Origin: Lachnospiraceae bacterium
Lineage (GTDB): Bacteria; Bacillota; Clostridia; Lachnospirales; Anaerotignaceae
Assembly (NCBI GenBank): GCA_019422065.1
Contig: JAHZEA010000011.1
Coordinates: forward strand, 55,882 to 79,944
Reading direction: 5' to 3'
Length of the DNA stretch: 24,063 nucleotides
Under the pieces are notes generated by a model. It did not search any database. It was not told where the DNA came from and saw nothing but the letters and a program-made list of their open reading frames with translations. The position numbers and the translations under genes were made by a program. Shown one piece after another: positions 15,330 to 23,379 of this stretch. Numbering within the stretch: the first letter of the stretch is position 1; the number at the start of each line of letters is the position of its first letter.

Positions 15330-15357
15330 TGCCGCATGAAGATTATTCCTGCGGCAT
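15330..15357 (+). terminator. Hairpin after purD, probable terminator
   Basis: TGCCGCA (15330-15336) pairs with TGCGGCA (15350-15356), and GAA/TTC pair further inside. The following sequence is AT-rich but has no long T run, so termination may be partial. The rest of the gap to 15425 shows no clear promoter. Confidence 0.6.
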
Positions 15358-15425
15358 AATTTCTAATATATTATTTTAAAACTTTACAAACGGGAAATGG
15401 TTTAACATTGAGGAGTGTGAGATAT

Positions 15426-15671
15426 ATGACAGATATTCAGGTCTGCATAGGAAGTGTATGTCATCTTAAAGGTTCATATGACATTATTAACAAGCTTAAT
15501 AAATTAATTGAGGAAAATGGTCTTAGTGATAAATATAAGGTTAAGGCAACTTTCTGCCTTGGCAACTGTGTGGGAGCAGTATGTGTAAAACTTAGAGAGG
15601 AGATTTATTCTGTTCTTCCGGAAACAGCTGAGCAGTTCTTTAACGAGAACGTAAAAGGAAGTGCTGAATAA
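15426..15671 (+). CDS. Small thioredoxin-like [2Fe-2S] ferredoxin
   Basis: The 81-residue protein has four cysteines in the pattern VCIGSVC (Cys-x4-Cys) near the start and FCLGNCVGAVC (Cys-x3-Cys, plus one more) near residues 42-52, as in thioredoxin-like [2Fe-2S] ferredoxins and the C-terminal domain of NuoE/HydC-type subunits. It probably carries or passes one electron for the hydrogenase-like proteins encoded downstream. The ATG at 15426 is about 11 bases after GAGGAG; in-frame TTG at 15408 overlaps that site and is unlikely. The stop shares one base with the next ATG (TAATG), so translation is coupled with the sensory hydrogenase gene. Confidence 0.87.
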   Translation: MTDIQVCIGSVCHLKGSYDIINKLNKLIEENGLSDKYKVKATFCLGNCVGAVCVKLREEIYSVLPETAEQFFNENVKGSAE

Positions 15672-17383
15672 TGAGACTTTTTAACTTTACTGTTTCCAAC
15701 TGCCGCAACTGCAACAAATGTGTGCGTGAGTGTCCGGTAAAAGCCATTAGATTTATTAATAATGAGGCCAAAATATCTGAGACACGGTGTATTGCCTGCG
15801 GACAGTGCTTTGTTGCCTGCCCACAACATGCCAGAAATGTTCAAAACGATGTTGAGAAAGTTCTTAATGCTATTGATTATGGCAAAAGAATAGTTGCTAT
15901 ACTTGATTCGGCTTACATGGGAACATTTAAAGAGCCGGCAAAGTTTGTATCAGCTTTAAGGGCTTTGGGTTTTGATTCGGTTCAGGAAATGGCAGCGGCT
16001 TCAGAGAAAGTTACGGAGCTTTATATTAACTATATTAATGAAAATGCCGGCAAACAGGATTACTTTATTTCCAGTACATGCCCGGCAACATATATATTTA
16101 TTGAAAAATACCACCACGAACTTATAAAATACCTTATGCCAGTAGCTTCGCCTATGGTTATGCTGGGCAGGGTAATTAAAAAAGATGACCCTAACTGTAT
16201 GGCTGTTTATATTGGTCCATGCTTAAGCAAAAAATATGAAACATTTCCTAAAGATGGGGCAGAGGTTGACGCGCATATTACATTTGTAGAGATTTTAAAA
16301 ATGTTCAGAAGACGTGGTATAAATATTGATAGTATGGAGCCTTCTATTCCGGATTTGGTTCCTGCGCATTCTGGTGAAAATTACTCAATATCTGGGGATA
16401 TGTGGCCTGAGCTTACAAAAACAGTTGAAGATAACGGCTATGACATTTTAAGAGTAAATGGAATGGACAATGTAAAAGAGCTTTTTGAAAGTATTGAAAA
16501 CGGTACTCTTGAAAAATGTTATATTGGTTTATCAGCCTGCAACGAGTCATGTATTAATGGCCCGTTTATACCTTGGGATGCAAACGGACTTTTTTGCAGA
16601 AGGCAGAAAATTAAATCATTTGCTGAAAAAGGCGGCTGGGGAGTAGGACGTAAAAAAATAGATTGGGATAAAATAGATACATCATATACTTTTGTGCCTA
16701 TTGATGTACCTAAAGACCAGCCTGAAGAAGCTGAAATACGAAAAATTCTTCTTGATATGGGCAGAAAAACAAAAGCGGATGAGTATGATTGTGGTGCCTG
16801 CGGTTATAATACATGCCGTGAAAAGGCAATAGCAGTTTATAACGGTATGGCAAGCGTTGAAATGTGCTGGCCTAATATGAGAGAAAAAGCTAAAAGAATA
16901 GGCGATTTATTCTTTAAAAATTCTATTAATATACTTTTCTTGCTTGACAAAAACTTAAATATTCTGCAAATTAATCCTGTTGGCGAAAGGAAACTTGGCT
17001 TTAGGGAAGAAGAAGCTATAGGAAAACCTGTTGATATATTTAATGCCGGAAGGGATATTTATCAGCAGGCGCTGAATATAAAAAACGATATTCTTAACGT
17101 TAAAATGCGTTTGAAAGACAAAAATTTAACTGTAATTACAAATATTGTATATATAGAAGGCGATGAGATTTTTGTTTTAATGCAGGATGTTACACAGGAA
17201 GAAGAACGCAAGGAAGAACTTGCTAAGCTCAAAATGCATACTGTTGAAACAGCTCAAAATGTTATTGAAAAGCAGATGAGAGTTGCTCAGGAAATAGCAA
17301 GCCTTTTAGGTGAAACAACAGCTGAAACAAAAGTTGTACTTAACAGGCTTAAAGATGTTGTGCTTAAAGAAGAAGGTGATTAA
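15671..17383 (+). CDS. Sensory-type [FeFe]-hydrogenase homologue with PAS domain (HydS-like)
   Basis: The 570-residue protein contains, in order: two [4Fe-4S] ferredoxin motifs (CRNCNKCVRECP at 11-21 and CIACGQCFVACP near 41-51); an H-cluster domain with altered signatures, SSTCP (Cys137; canonical TSCCP), IGPCLSKK (Cys184) and ACNESCINGP (Cys290, Cys294); a four-Cys cluster domain (Cys374, 377, 382, 399); a PAS domain (about 415-515); and a helical C-terminus (515-570) likely to form a coiled coil. The cluster-binding cysteines remain, but the first Cys of the L1 motif is Thr, which is expected to hinder proton transfer. This is the layout of group C sensory hydrogenases (HydS), thought to sense H2 or redox state rather than make much H2. 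The phosphatase gene follows with no gap. Confidence 0.9.
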   Translation: MRLFNFTVSNCRNCNKCVRECPVKAIRFINNEAKISETRCIACGQCFVACPQHARNVQNDVEKVLNAIDYGKRIVAILDSAYMGTFKEPAKFVSALRALGFDSVQEMAAASEKVTELYINYINENAGKQDYFISSTCPATYIFIEKYHHELIKYLMPVASPMVMLGRVIKKDDPNCMAVYIGPCLSKKYETFPKDGAEVDAHITFVEILKMFRRRGINIDSMEPSIPDLVPAHSGENYSISGDMWPELTKTVEDNGYDILRVNGMDNVKELFESIENGTLEKCYIGLSACNESCINGPFIPWDANGLFCRRQKIKSFAEKGGWGVGRKKIDWDKIDTSYTFVPIDVPKDQPEEAEIRKILLDMGRKTKADEYDCGACGYNTCREKAIAVYNGMASVEMCWPNMREKAKRIGDLFFKNSINILFLLDKNLNILQINPVGERKLGFREEEAIGKPVDIFNAGRDIYQQALNIKNDILNVKMRLKDKNLTVITNIVYIEGDEIFVLMQDVTQEEERKEELAKLKMHTVETAQNVIEKQMRVAQEIASLLGETTAETKVVLNRLKDVVLKEEGD

Positions 17384-18550
17384 ATGTATTATATCGACAC
17401 TTCTTTTGACAGCTTAATAAAGCATGGCGAGGAATTATGCGGAGACCATGTTGAACAGGCACGGCTTAAAGACAGCTGTATACTTGTTTTATCTGACGGA
17501 CTTGGAAGTGGTGTAAAAGCTAATATTCTTGCTACCCTTACATCTAAAATAGCTGTTACAATGCTTAAAGAAGGCGCAACACTTGAGGAAACAATAGATA
17601 CTATAGTGCATACACTTCCTGTCTGCAATGAAAGACATTTGGCGTATTCGACTTTTACTATAGTAAAAATATATAACGACGGACGCGGATATGCTGCCGA
17701 GTTTGACAATCCGTTTATATTTTTAATAAGAAACGGAGAAAATGTACCGCTTAAACGGCAAAAGAGAGTACTTAACAACAAAACAATATATGAATGCAGT
17801 TTTACAATGGATAGAGATACTCTCCTTGTGGCTGTAAGCGATGGAGTTGTTCATGCCGGGGTAGGACGCTCCCTTGATTTAGGCTGGCAGTGGGATAATG
17901 TGGATGAATATGTTAAAAGTCTTAACATGGATTTTTCCGCTCTTGATATAACAAATAATATTCTGGATAAATGCCGGAATTTATATGAAAATGAGGCCGG
18001 GGACGATACAACGGTGCTTTCTGTTAAAATTAAAGAACAGGAAACCATAAATCTTTTTACCGGTCCGCCTAAAAACCCGGCTGAAGATTATAATGTAATA
18101 AAAGAGATACTTAATGCCGAGGGCAAGATTGTAGTCTGCGGCGGAACAACAGCAAATATAGTGGCCCGCTCATTAGGCGCTGAGCTGGATGTGGATATAT
18201 CCACAATGACTCAGGAGCTGCCGCCTATTGGAAAGATACCGGGAATTGAGCTGGTTACTGAGGGTGTTATTACAATTAATAAAGCACTTGATATAATGCG
18301 TGATTATATTGTGCCTGAAAAAAATGCGGCTGCTTTGAAAAAGCTTAATGAAAAAAATTCAGCTTCAATGCTGGCGGCTCTTATAATAGAAAGATGCGAA
18401 AAGCTAAATATGTGGATAGGACAGGCAGTAAATCCGGTTCATCAAAATCCAAAGTATCCTATGGACTTCCACTTTAAAATGAAACAGCTGGAAGACTTTA
18501 TTTCTGTTGTAAGGCAAATGGGGAAAGAAGTAAATGTTGTTTATATTTAA
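17384..18550 (+). CDS. SpoIIE-family PP2C protein phosphatase with extra C-terminal domain
   Basis: The 388-residue protein has an N-terminal PP2C/SpoIIE domain (about 1-215) with the metal-binding aspartates Asp21 (CGDH), Asp38 (VLSDGLGSG), Asp153 (AVSDGV) and Asp207-Asp208 (GDDTTV), so a manganese- or magnesium-dependent serine/threonine phosphatase is expected. Residues about 225-388 form a second domain that I cannot assign; it starts GPPKNPAEDYNVI and contains VVCGGTTANIVARSLG. The gene begins directly after the PAS hydrogenase stop, with AAGGTGAT as ribosome site, so the phosphatase is the likely output of that sensor. Its substrate is not in the window; no anti-sigma factor or antagonist gene is next to it. 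Confidence 0.88.
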   Translation: MYYIDTSFDSLIKHGEELCGDHVEQARLKDSCILVLSDGLGSGVKANILATLTSKIAVTMLKEGATLEETIDTIVHTLPVCNERHLAYSTFTIVKIYNDGRGYAAEFDNPFIFLIRNGENVPLKRQKRVLNNKTIYECSFTMDRDTLLVAVSDGVVHAGVGRSLDLGWQWDNVDEYVKSLNMDFSALDITNNILDKCRNLYENEAGDDTTVLSVKIKEQETINLFTGPPKNPAEDYNVIKEILNAEGKIVVCGGTTANIVARSLGAELDVDISTMTQELPPIGKIPGIELVTEGVITINKALDIMRDYIVPEKNAAALKKLNEKNSASMLAALIIERCEKLNMWIGQAVNPVHQNPKYPMDFHFKMKQLEDFISVVRQMGKEVNVVYI

Positions 18551-18584
18551 TAAAAAGTAGAAGGAATATTCAAAGGGGAAACGT

Positions 18585-20075
18585 ATGAGTAAATTTGAAA
18601 GTAATGTTCAATATACTAAATATCTTGTAAACAGAGAAATTGCCAAAAGATTTCTTGCAGGTGAAAATCTTAATGAGGTAATAGAGGATATAGCTGAGAC
18701 AATTATACCCGGCCCAAAGCCTATTACACGTTGCTGTATTTATAAAGAAAGACATATTATTGGGGATAGGGTTAAAATTGCCATTGAGCCGCTTAAAGAA
18801 GGCGAAAATGTTATTAAAATTATACGCTCTGCATGTGACGAATGCCCTGTTGACCGCTTTGTTGTAACAGAAGCATGCCGTGGCTGTCTTGCTCACAAAT
18901 GCCATGAGGTATGCCCAAGAAATGCTATAACTATTGTAAACCACAGAGCATATATAAATCAGGAATTATGTATAGAGTGCGGCAGATGCCATGATGTATG
19001 CCCGTTTGGTGCTATCAGTGATGTTTTAAGACCTTGTCTTTGCTCATGCGGTGCTAAAGCTATTGTTATTGATGAAGACAAAAAAGCATACATTGATGAT
19101 GAAAAATGTACTCACTGCGGTGCCTGCGTTTACAACTGCCCATTTGGTGCTATTGTAGACAAGTCTTATGTTGTTGAAATGCTTGACTTGATTAAAAAGT
19201 CTGAAAATAACTCTAAATATAAAGTTTATGCCATTGTTGCTCCGGCTATTTCAAGCCAGTTTACAGAAGCTAAAATTGAGCAGGTAATAAACGGAATAGA
19301 GAAGATAGGTTTCTTCCATGTAGTTGAGGTTGCTCTTGGTGCCGACATTGTTTCCTGCCACGAAGCTAAAGAATTTGCTGAAACAATAGAAGAAAGAAAA
19401 TGGATGACAACTTCATGCTGCCCGGCTTTTGTAAAATATATAGAAAAGAATTATCCGGACCTTATGAGCCATGTATCAGGCACTGTTTCGCCTATGATAG
19501 CTATTGCACGTACAATTAGAAACCTTGAGCCAAACTGCAAGATAGTATTTATAGGTCCTTGCACAGCTAAAAAAATGGAAATTAATGAAGAAGACCTTAA
19601 GGGTGATGTTGATTTAGTAATTACATTTGAGGAATTACGTGCTGTATTTGACGCTATGGAAATTGACCTTACAAAGTGTGAAGAAACTACTCTTGACAAT
19701 GCTTCATATTACGGAAGACTTTTTGCTAGAAGTGGTGGTGTAAGTGAGGCTGTTAAACAGGCTAATATAAACCTTGGTATAAATGCTGACATTCAGCCTG
19801 TTAAATGTAATGGGCTTGACGAGGTTGTTAAAACTCTTAAAATTGCTTCTTTTGGAAGGCTTAACGGCAATCTTATAGAAGGTATGGCATGCAAATGCGG
19901 CTGTATAGGCGGTGCGGCGTCTATAAGCCATGGACCTAAGGATATGTCCGAGGTTGACAAATACGGCAAGCTTTCTAAAGAAGAAAACAGTGTTCAGGCA
20001 ACAAGAATTTTTGATTTAGATAATATTGATTTGGAAAGAAAGTATAAAATACTTCAAAACAAAGAAGAAAAATAA
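18585..20075 (+). CDS. [FeFe] hydrogenase, ferredoxin-linked, group B-like
   Basis: The 496-residue enzyme has a unique N-terminal region (1-80), a Cys-rich section with several [4Fe-4S] motifs (CRGCLAHKCHEVCP, CIECGRCHDVCP, CLCSCG, CTHCGACVYNCP; about 98-185), and an H-cluster domain with all three signatures: TTSCCPAF (Cys278, Cys279), IGPCTAKKME (Cys326) and EGMACKCGCIGG (Cys436, Cys440). These support a catalytically competent hydrogenase reducing protons with ferredoxin electrons; layout and motifs resemble group B enzymes, whose role is not well studied. An extra Cys438 sits inside the L3 motif. The maturases HydE, HydF and HydG are not in the window. The ATG has an AAAGGGG site 34 bases after the phosphatase, and a strong terminator follows. 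Confidence 0.93.
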   Translation: MSKFESNVQYTKYLVNREIAKRFLAGENLNEVIEDIAETIIPGPKPITRCCIYKERHIIGDRVKIAIEPLKEGENVIKIIRSACDECPVDRFVVTEACRGCLAHKCHEVCPRNAITIVNHRAYINQELCIECGRCHDVCPFGAISDVLRPCLCSCGAKAIVIDEDKKAYIDDEKCTHCGACVYNCPFGAIVDKSYVVEMLDLIKKSENNSKYKVYAIVAPAISSQFTEAKIEQVINGIEKIGFFHVVEVALGADIVSCHEAKEFAETIEERKWMTTSCCPAFVKYIEKNYPDLMSHVSGTVSPMIAIARTIRNLEPNCKIVFIGPCTAKKMEINEEDLKGDVDLVITFEELRAVFDAMEIDLTKCEETTLDNASYYGRLFARSGGVSEAVKQANINLGINADIQPVKCNGLDEVVKTLKIASFGRLNGNLIEGMACKCGCIGGAASISHGPKDMSEVDKYGKLSKEENSVQATRIFDLDNIDLERKYKILQNKEEK

Positions 20076-20085
20076 TATTGAAAAC

Positions 20086-20115
20086 GGCTGTAACTAATAA
20101 GTTACAGCCATTTTT
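20086..20115 (+). terminator. Rho-independent terminator of the hydrogenase cluster
   Basis: GGCTGTAACT (20086-20095) and AGTTACAGCC (20100-20109) form a perfect 10-pair stem with loop AATA, followed by ATTTTT. It clearly closes the four-gene unit. Confidence 0.92.
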
Positions 20116-20168
20116 AAGGTTAATCAGCCGCTTTAGATAATGTTTAATAAATATTAAATATTATGTTA

Positions 20169-20197
20169 TTGTGCTGGTATGAAAGAAATTGTATAAT
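20169..20197 (+). promoter_or_regulatory. Sigma-A promoter for the mltG operon
   Basis: TTGTGC at 20169-20174 and a consensus TATAAT at 20192-20197 are separated by 17 bases. Transcription would begin near 20204, about 30 bases before the mltG ATG, which rules out the longer in-frame start at 20163. Confidence 0.7.
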
Positions 20198-20234
20198 AAA
20201 GTGGCATTATAAAATAAAAAAGCGGGTGATGTAT

Positions 20235-21326
20235 ATGGATAGAAAAAGCAGACGAAAAAAGAGGCTAAAAAGACAGATAGCTGTTTTGGCTGCTTTAGTA
20301 ATAGTTATTGTTTTAGTTGTTTTATTGTGTATTACTATTTATAATTTTGCTTTTAACAGAGCAAAAGATTATACAGCTGCGCCAAGCACATCTTCGGTAA
20401 CAAGCGAGGTTCAAACGGTGCGAATTACTATACCAGAAGGCGCTGTTACAAAAGATATAGCCGAAATACTTGAGGAAAATGGCTTAATTTCAAGTAAGCT
20501 TATGTTTAGGCTGCAAAGCAAATATAAAGGCTATGACGGTACATATGTTAAAGGAACATATGATATACCTATGGGCACAGATTCTGAGGAAATAATGAAA
20601 ATAATACAGGCTGGGCCGGTTGTAGACGAGTCAAGAAAAGTTACTATACCAGAAGGCTATACTGCAAAAAGAATAGCAGAGACACTTGAGGAAAAAGGCA
20701 TAGTTACAGCCGATGAGTTTATTGATGAAATGAATAACGGCCAGTTCGACTATGATTTCTTAAAAGATATACCAAAAAGGGATTATTACTTAGAAGGCTA
20801 CCTTTTCCCGGCTACATATCAGTTTGAAGAAGGTGCAACAGCCCATGATGTAATTTGTGCTATGCTTGACAGATTTCAAATTGCTTATGACAATATACTT
20901 AAAAATGTTTCATCTGATTATACTACAGATGAGATTATTACAATAGCTTCAATGGTTGAATCAGAAATACAGGTAGACAGCGAAAGAAGTATTGCCGCAG
21001 GTGTAATCTACAACAGACTTGCTCAAGGAATGAAACTGCAAATTGACTCTACAGTTCAGTATGCTTTAGGCACAAGAAACGAAGTTGTTACATATGAAGA
21101 CCTTGAGATTGATTCGCCGTATAATACTTATTTATACGCAGGTCTTCCGGCTGGACCTATTTGTAACCCGGGCGAAGCTGCTTTAGAGGCTGCCGCAAAC
21201 CCTGATGATAATGATTATTTATATTACGTTGTTAAGGAAAGAGGCAGCGGTGAACACGTATTTACGAATAATTACGAAGATTTCTTAAAAGCTAAAGAAG
21301 AATATCAAAACAGCTTTAATAATTAA
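20235..21326 (+). CDS. mltG: Endolytic peptidoglycan transglycosylase MltG
   Basis: The 363-residue YceG-family protein has a very basic cytoplasmic start (RKSRRKKRLKRQ), one membrane segment at about 14-38, a LysM-like region with repeated TIPEGAVTKDIAEILEENGL-type motifs (about 66-160; the second copy is TIPEGYTAKRIAETLEEKGI), and the catalytic domain with Glu242 in IASMVESEIQ. MltG cleaves nascent glycan strands at the outer face of the membrane and sets glycan length. The ATG at 20235 follows GCGGGTGAT; ATG at 20229 is an alternative adding two residues. trmR-like and U32 genes follow, the same order as yrrL-yrrM-yrrO in B. subtilis. Confidence 0.94.
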   Translation: MDRKSRRKKRLKRQIAVLAALVIVIVLVVLLCITIYNFAFNRAKDYTAAPSTSSVTSEVQTVRITIPEGAVTKDIAEILEENGLISSKLMFRLQSKYKGYDGTYVKGTYDIPMGTDSEEIMKIIQAGPVVDESRKVTIPEGYTAKRIAETLEEKGIVTADEFIDEMNNGQFDYDFLKDIPKRDYYLEGYLFPATYQFEEGATAHDVICAMLDRFQIAYDNILKNVSSDYTTDEIITIASMVESEIQVDSERSIAAGVIYNRLAQGMKLQIDSTVQYALGTRNEVVTYEDLEIDSPYNTYLYAGLPAGPICNPGEAALEAAANPDDNDYLYYVVKERGSGEHVFTNNYEDFLKAKEEYQNSFNN

Positions 21327-21339
21327 TGGTGATTAATAT

Positions 21340-22026
21340 ATGAAATATTTTACAGACGATTATATAAGCAAGTATATTAGGCTTATACAGCCTAAATATG
21401 ACGGTGTATTGGGAGAAATACAGGAAGAAGCCCTTTCAATGGAAATTCCTATTATACCGCATGAAACTGCAAGGTTTTTAAGTACGCTCTTAACTATTAA
21501 AAGACCTAAGGAAGTACTGGAGATAGGAACTGCTGTGGCTTTTTCGGCAGGCCTTATGTGCAGATATTTACAGCCTGACGGACATGTTACAACAATAGAC
21601 CGTTATGAGCTTATGCTTAAAGACGCACGAAAGAATATTAAACGATTAGGTTTAGAGGATAAAATAAAAATAATACAGGACGACGCGGCTAATGTATTGC
21701 CGAATTTAGAAGGACCATACGACTTTATATTCCTTGATGCGGCTAAGGGACAGTATATACAGTTTTTGCCGCATATATTAAGGCTTATGCCTATAGGCGG
21801 TGTATTTGTTGCTGACGATGTGCTTCAAGGCGGTAATATTGCAAAATCAAGATTTTCTCTTGAGCGCAGACAGAGAACAATACACAAGAGAATGAGAAAT
21901 TTCCTTTGGGATATATCTCATTTAGACTGCCTTGAATCATCTATAATACCTATAGGTGATGGAATAGTGCTTTGCACTAAAGTAAAAGAATATGTTCCTA
22001 AAGAAGGAGAATTTAGTGATGATTGA
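21340..22026 (+). CDS. trmR: SAM-dependent O-methyltransferase, TrmR-like (tRNA mo5U34)
   Basis: The 228-residue class I methyltransferase has the SAM-binding loop VLEIGTAVAFSAGLM (about residues 67-80), the acidic residue in TTIDRYELM, FIFLDAAKGQY (metal/substrate motif) and GGVFVADDVL. It belongs to the caffeoyl-CoA/catechol O-methyltransferase-like family. In B. subtilis the gene at this place, yrrM (trmR), methylates 5-hydroxyuridine at tRNA position 34 to 5-methoxyuridine, and the U32 genes beside it make the hydroxyuridine. The same neighbours here support that role; the symbol rests on context and family. The gap after mltG is 13 bases with GGTGAT as ribosome site, and the end overlaps the U32 gene by 8 bases. 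Confidence 0.85.
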   Translation: MKYFTDDYISKYIRLIQPKYDGVLGEIQEEALSMEIPIIPHETARFLSTLLTIKRPKEVLEIGTAVAFSAGLMCRYLQPDGHVTTIDRYELMLKDARKNIKRLGLEDKIKIIQDDAANVLPNLEGPYDFIFLDAAKGQYIQFLPHILRLMPIGGVFVADDVLQGGNIAKSRFSLERRQRTIHKRMRNFLWDISHLDCLESSIIPIGDGIVLCTKVKEYVPKEGEFSDD

Positions 22027-23263
22027 AAATAAAAAGATTGAGCTTTTGGCTCCTGCCGGAGACTATGAAAAGCTTGTTATAGCTGTTTTATATGGTGCAG
22101 ACGCAGTTTATATAGGCGGAGAAGAATACGGTTTAAGGGCAAAAGCCAAAAATTTTGACTTGGAAACAATGAAAAAAGGCATAGAGTTTGCCCATAGCTA
22201 TGGTGTTAAAGTGTATGTTACGGCTAATATATACGCGCATAACGATGACTTTTATGGAATGGCGGAGTATTTTAAAAAGGTATACGAAATAGGCGCAGAT
22301 GCTCTTTTGATATCTGATTTAGGTGTATTTTCAGTTGCTAAAGAAGCTGTGCCTGATATGGAAATACATGTTTCAACTCAAGCAAATAATACAAACTATA
22401 TGAGTGCCAAAATGTGGTATTCCCTTGGTGCAAAAAGGGTTGTTGCCGCAAGAGAGCTTTCGTTAAAAGAAATTAAGGAATTACGTGAAAATATTCCGTC
22501 AGATATGGAGATAGAAACATTTGTGCATGGTGCAATGTGTATTTCATACTCTGGCAGATGTCTTTTAAGTAACTATCTTACTGGCCGTGACGCAAATCAT
22601 GGAGAGTGTGCTCACCCATGCCGTTGGAAATATTATCTTGTGGAAGAAACACGTCCGGGTGAGTATATGCCTGTTAATGAAAACGAAAGGGGCACATATA
22701 TTTATAACTCAAAGGATTTGTGCATGATTGACCATATACCAGAACTTATTGAAGCCGGTGTTCAAAGTATGAAAATAGAAGGCAGAATGAAAACACCGTT
22801 TTATGTAGGAACTGTGGTTAAAGCTTATCGTGAGGCTATAGACGCTTATATGCGTTCACCAGAAGAATATGAAAAGAACAAGCAGTACTATATTGATGAA
22901 GTTTCAAAAGCCAGCCACAGAGACTTTACTACAGGCTTTTATTTTGGAAAGCCCGGCGGAAATGAGCAGGTTTACACAAATAACTCATATATAAGGGATT
23001 ATGACTTTGTTGGAATGGTTGAGGAAGACTATGACGAAAATACAGGCTGCGCTTTAATTATGCAAAGGAACAAGTTTGAAGTAGGCGATGAGCTTGAGAT
23101 TTTGCCGGCAAAAGGACCTGCGCAAAAAATTAAAATTACTGAAATGTGGAATGAGGACGGAGTTCCTGTTGATTCAGCGCCACACCCTAAACAGATTTTG
23201 AAAGTAAAACTTCCAGTTTCTGTGAAAAAGTATGATATGCTCAGAAAAGAAATAAAAGAGTAA
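22019..23263 (+). CDS. trhP: U32 peptidase-family protein, TrhP-like tRNA hydroxylation factor
   Basis: The 414-residue protein starts KIELLAPAGDYEKLVIAVLYG and carries the U32 signature ETFVHGAMCISYSGRCLLS. Four cysteines, Cys174, Cys181, Cys197 and Cys201 (last two in ECAHPCRW), are placed as in family members that bind a [4Fe-4S] cluster. TrhP-type U32 proteins form 5-hydroxyuridine at tRNA wobble position 34 using prephenate; despite the family name, peptidase activity is not expected here. Length matches B. subtilis YrrO (about 422); no separate YrrN-like gene is seen. The ATG at 22019 is about 9 bases after AAGGAGA and lies inside the trmR-like gene, so the two are coupled and likely act in sequence. 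Confidence 0.87.
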   Translation: MIENKKIELLAPAGDYEKLVIAVLYGADAVYIGGEEYGLRAKAKNFDLETMKKGIEFAHSYGVKVYVTANIYAHNDDFYGMAEYFKKVYEIGADALLISDLGVFSVAKEAVPDMEIHVSTQANNTNYMSAKMWYSLGAKRVVAARELSLKEIKELRENIPSDMEIETFVHGAMCISYSGRCLLSNYLTGRDANHGECAHPCRWKYYLVEETRPGEYMPVNENERGTYIYNSKDLCMIDHIPELIEAGVQSMKIEGRMKTPFYVGTVVKAYREAIDAYMRSPEEYEKNKQYYIDEVSKASHRDFTTGFYFGKPGGNEQVYTNNSYIRDYDFVGMVEEDYDENTGCALIMQRNKFEVGDELEILPAKGPAQKIKITEMWNEDGVPVDSAPHPKQILKVKLPVSVKKYDMLRKEIKE

Positions 23264-23287
23264 TATAGCAGCAATCAAAGAGTAATG

Positions 23288-23320
23288 TTGTGTTCATAAT
23301 TTGTTAACACAATAGTTTTT
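23288..23320 (+). terminator. Weak terminator or inverted repeat after the U32 gene
   Basis: TTGTGTT (23288-23294) and AACACAA (23306-23312) are inverted repeats around 11 bases, followed by AGTTTTTATTT. The stem is AT-rich, so it could equally be an operator. The 116-base gap holds no gene. Confidence 0.4.
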
Positions 23321-23379
23321 ATTTACTGGTAATATGTAATCACCGGGTGAAATAATTAAGTTTAAATGGAGGATTAATT

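Noticed and set aside
15321..15425. Rex operator before the hydrogenase cluster
   Set aside because: Only a single half-site-like TTTAACA is present; there is no matching second arm at the right spacing.
20163..20234. Longer N-terminus for MltG
   Set aside because: The region holds a consensus promoter with 17-base spacing, so it is upstream of transcription.
22019..23263. U32 protein as a secreted collagenase-type peptidase
   Set aside because: There is no signal peptide, and the four Cys and the trmR-like neighbour fit the tRNA hydroxylation subfamily better.
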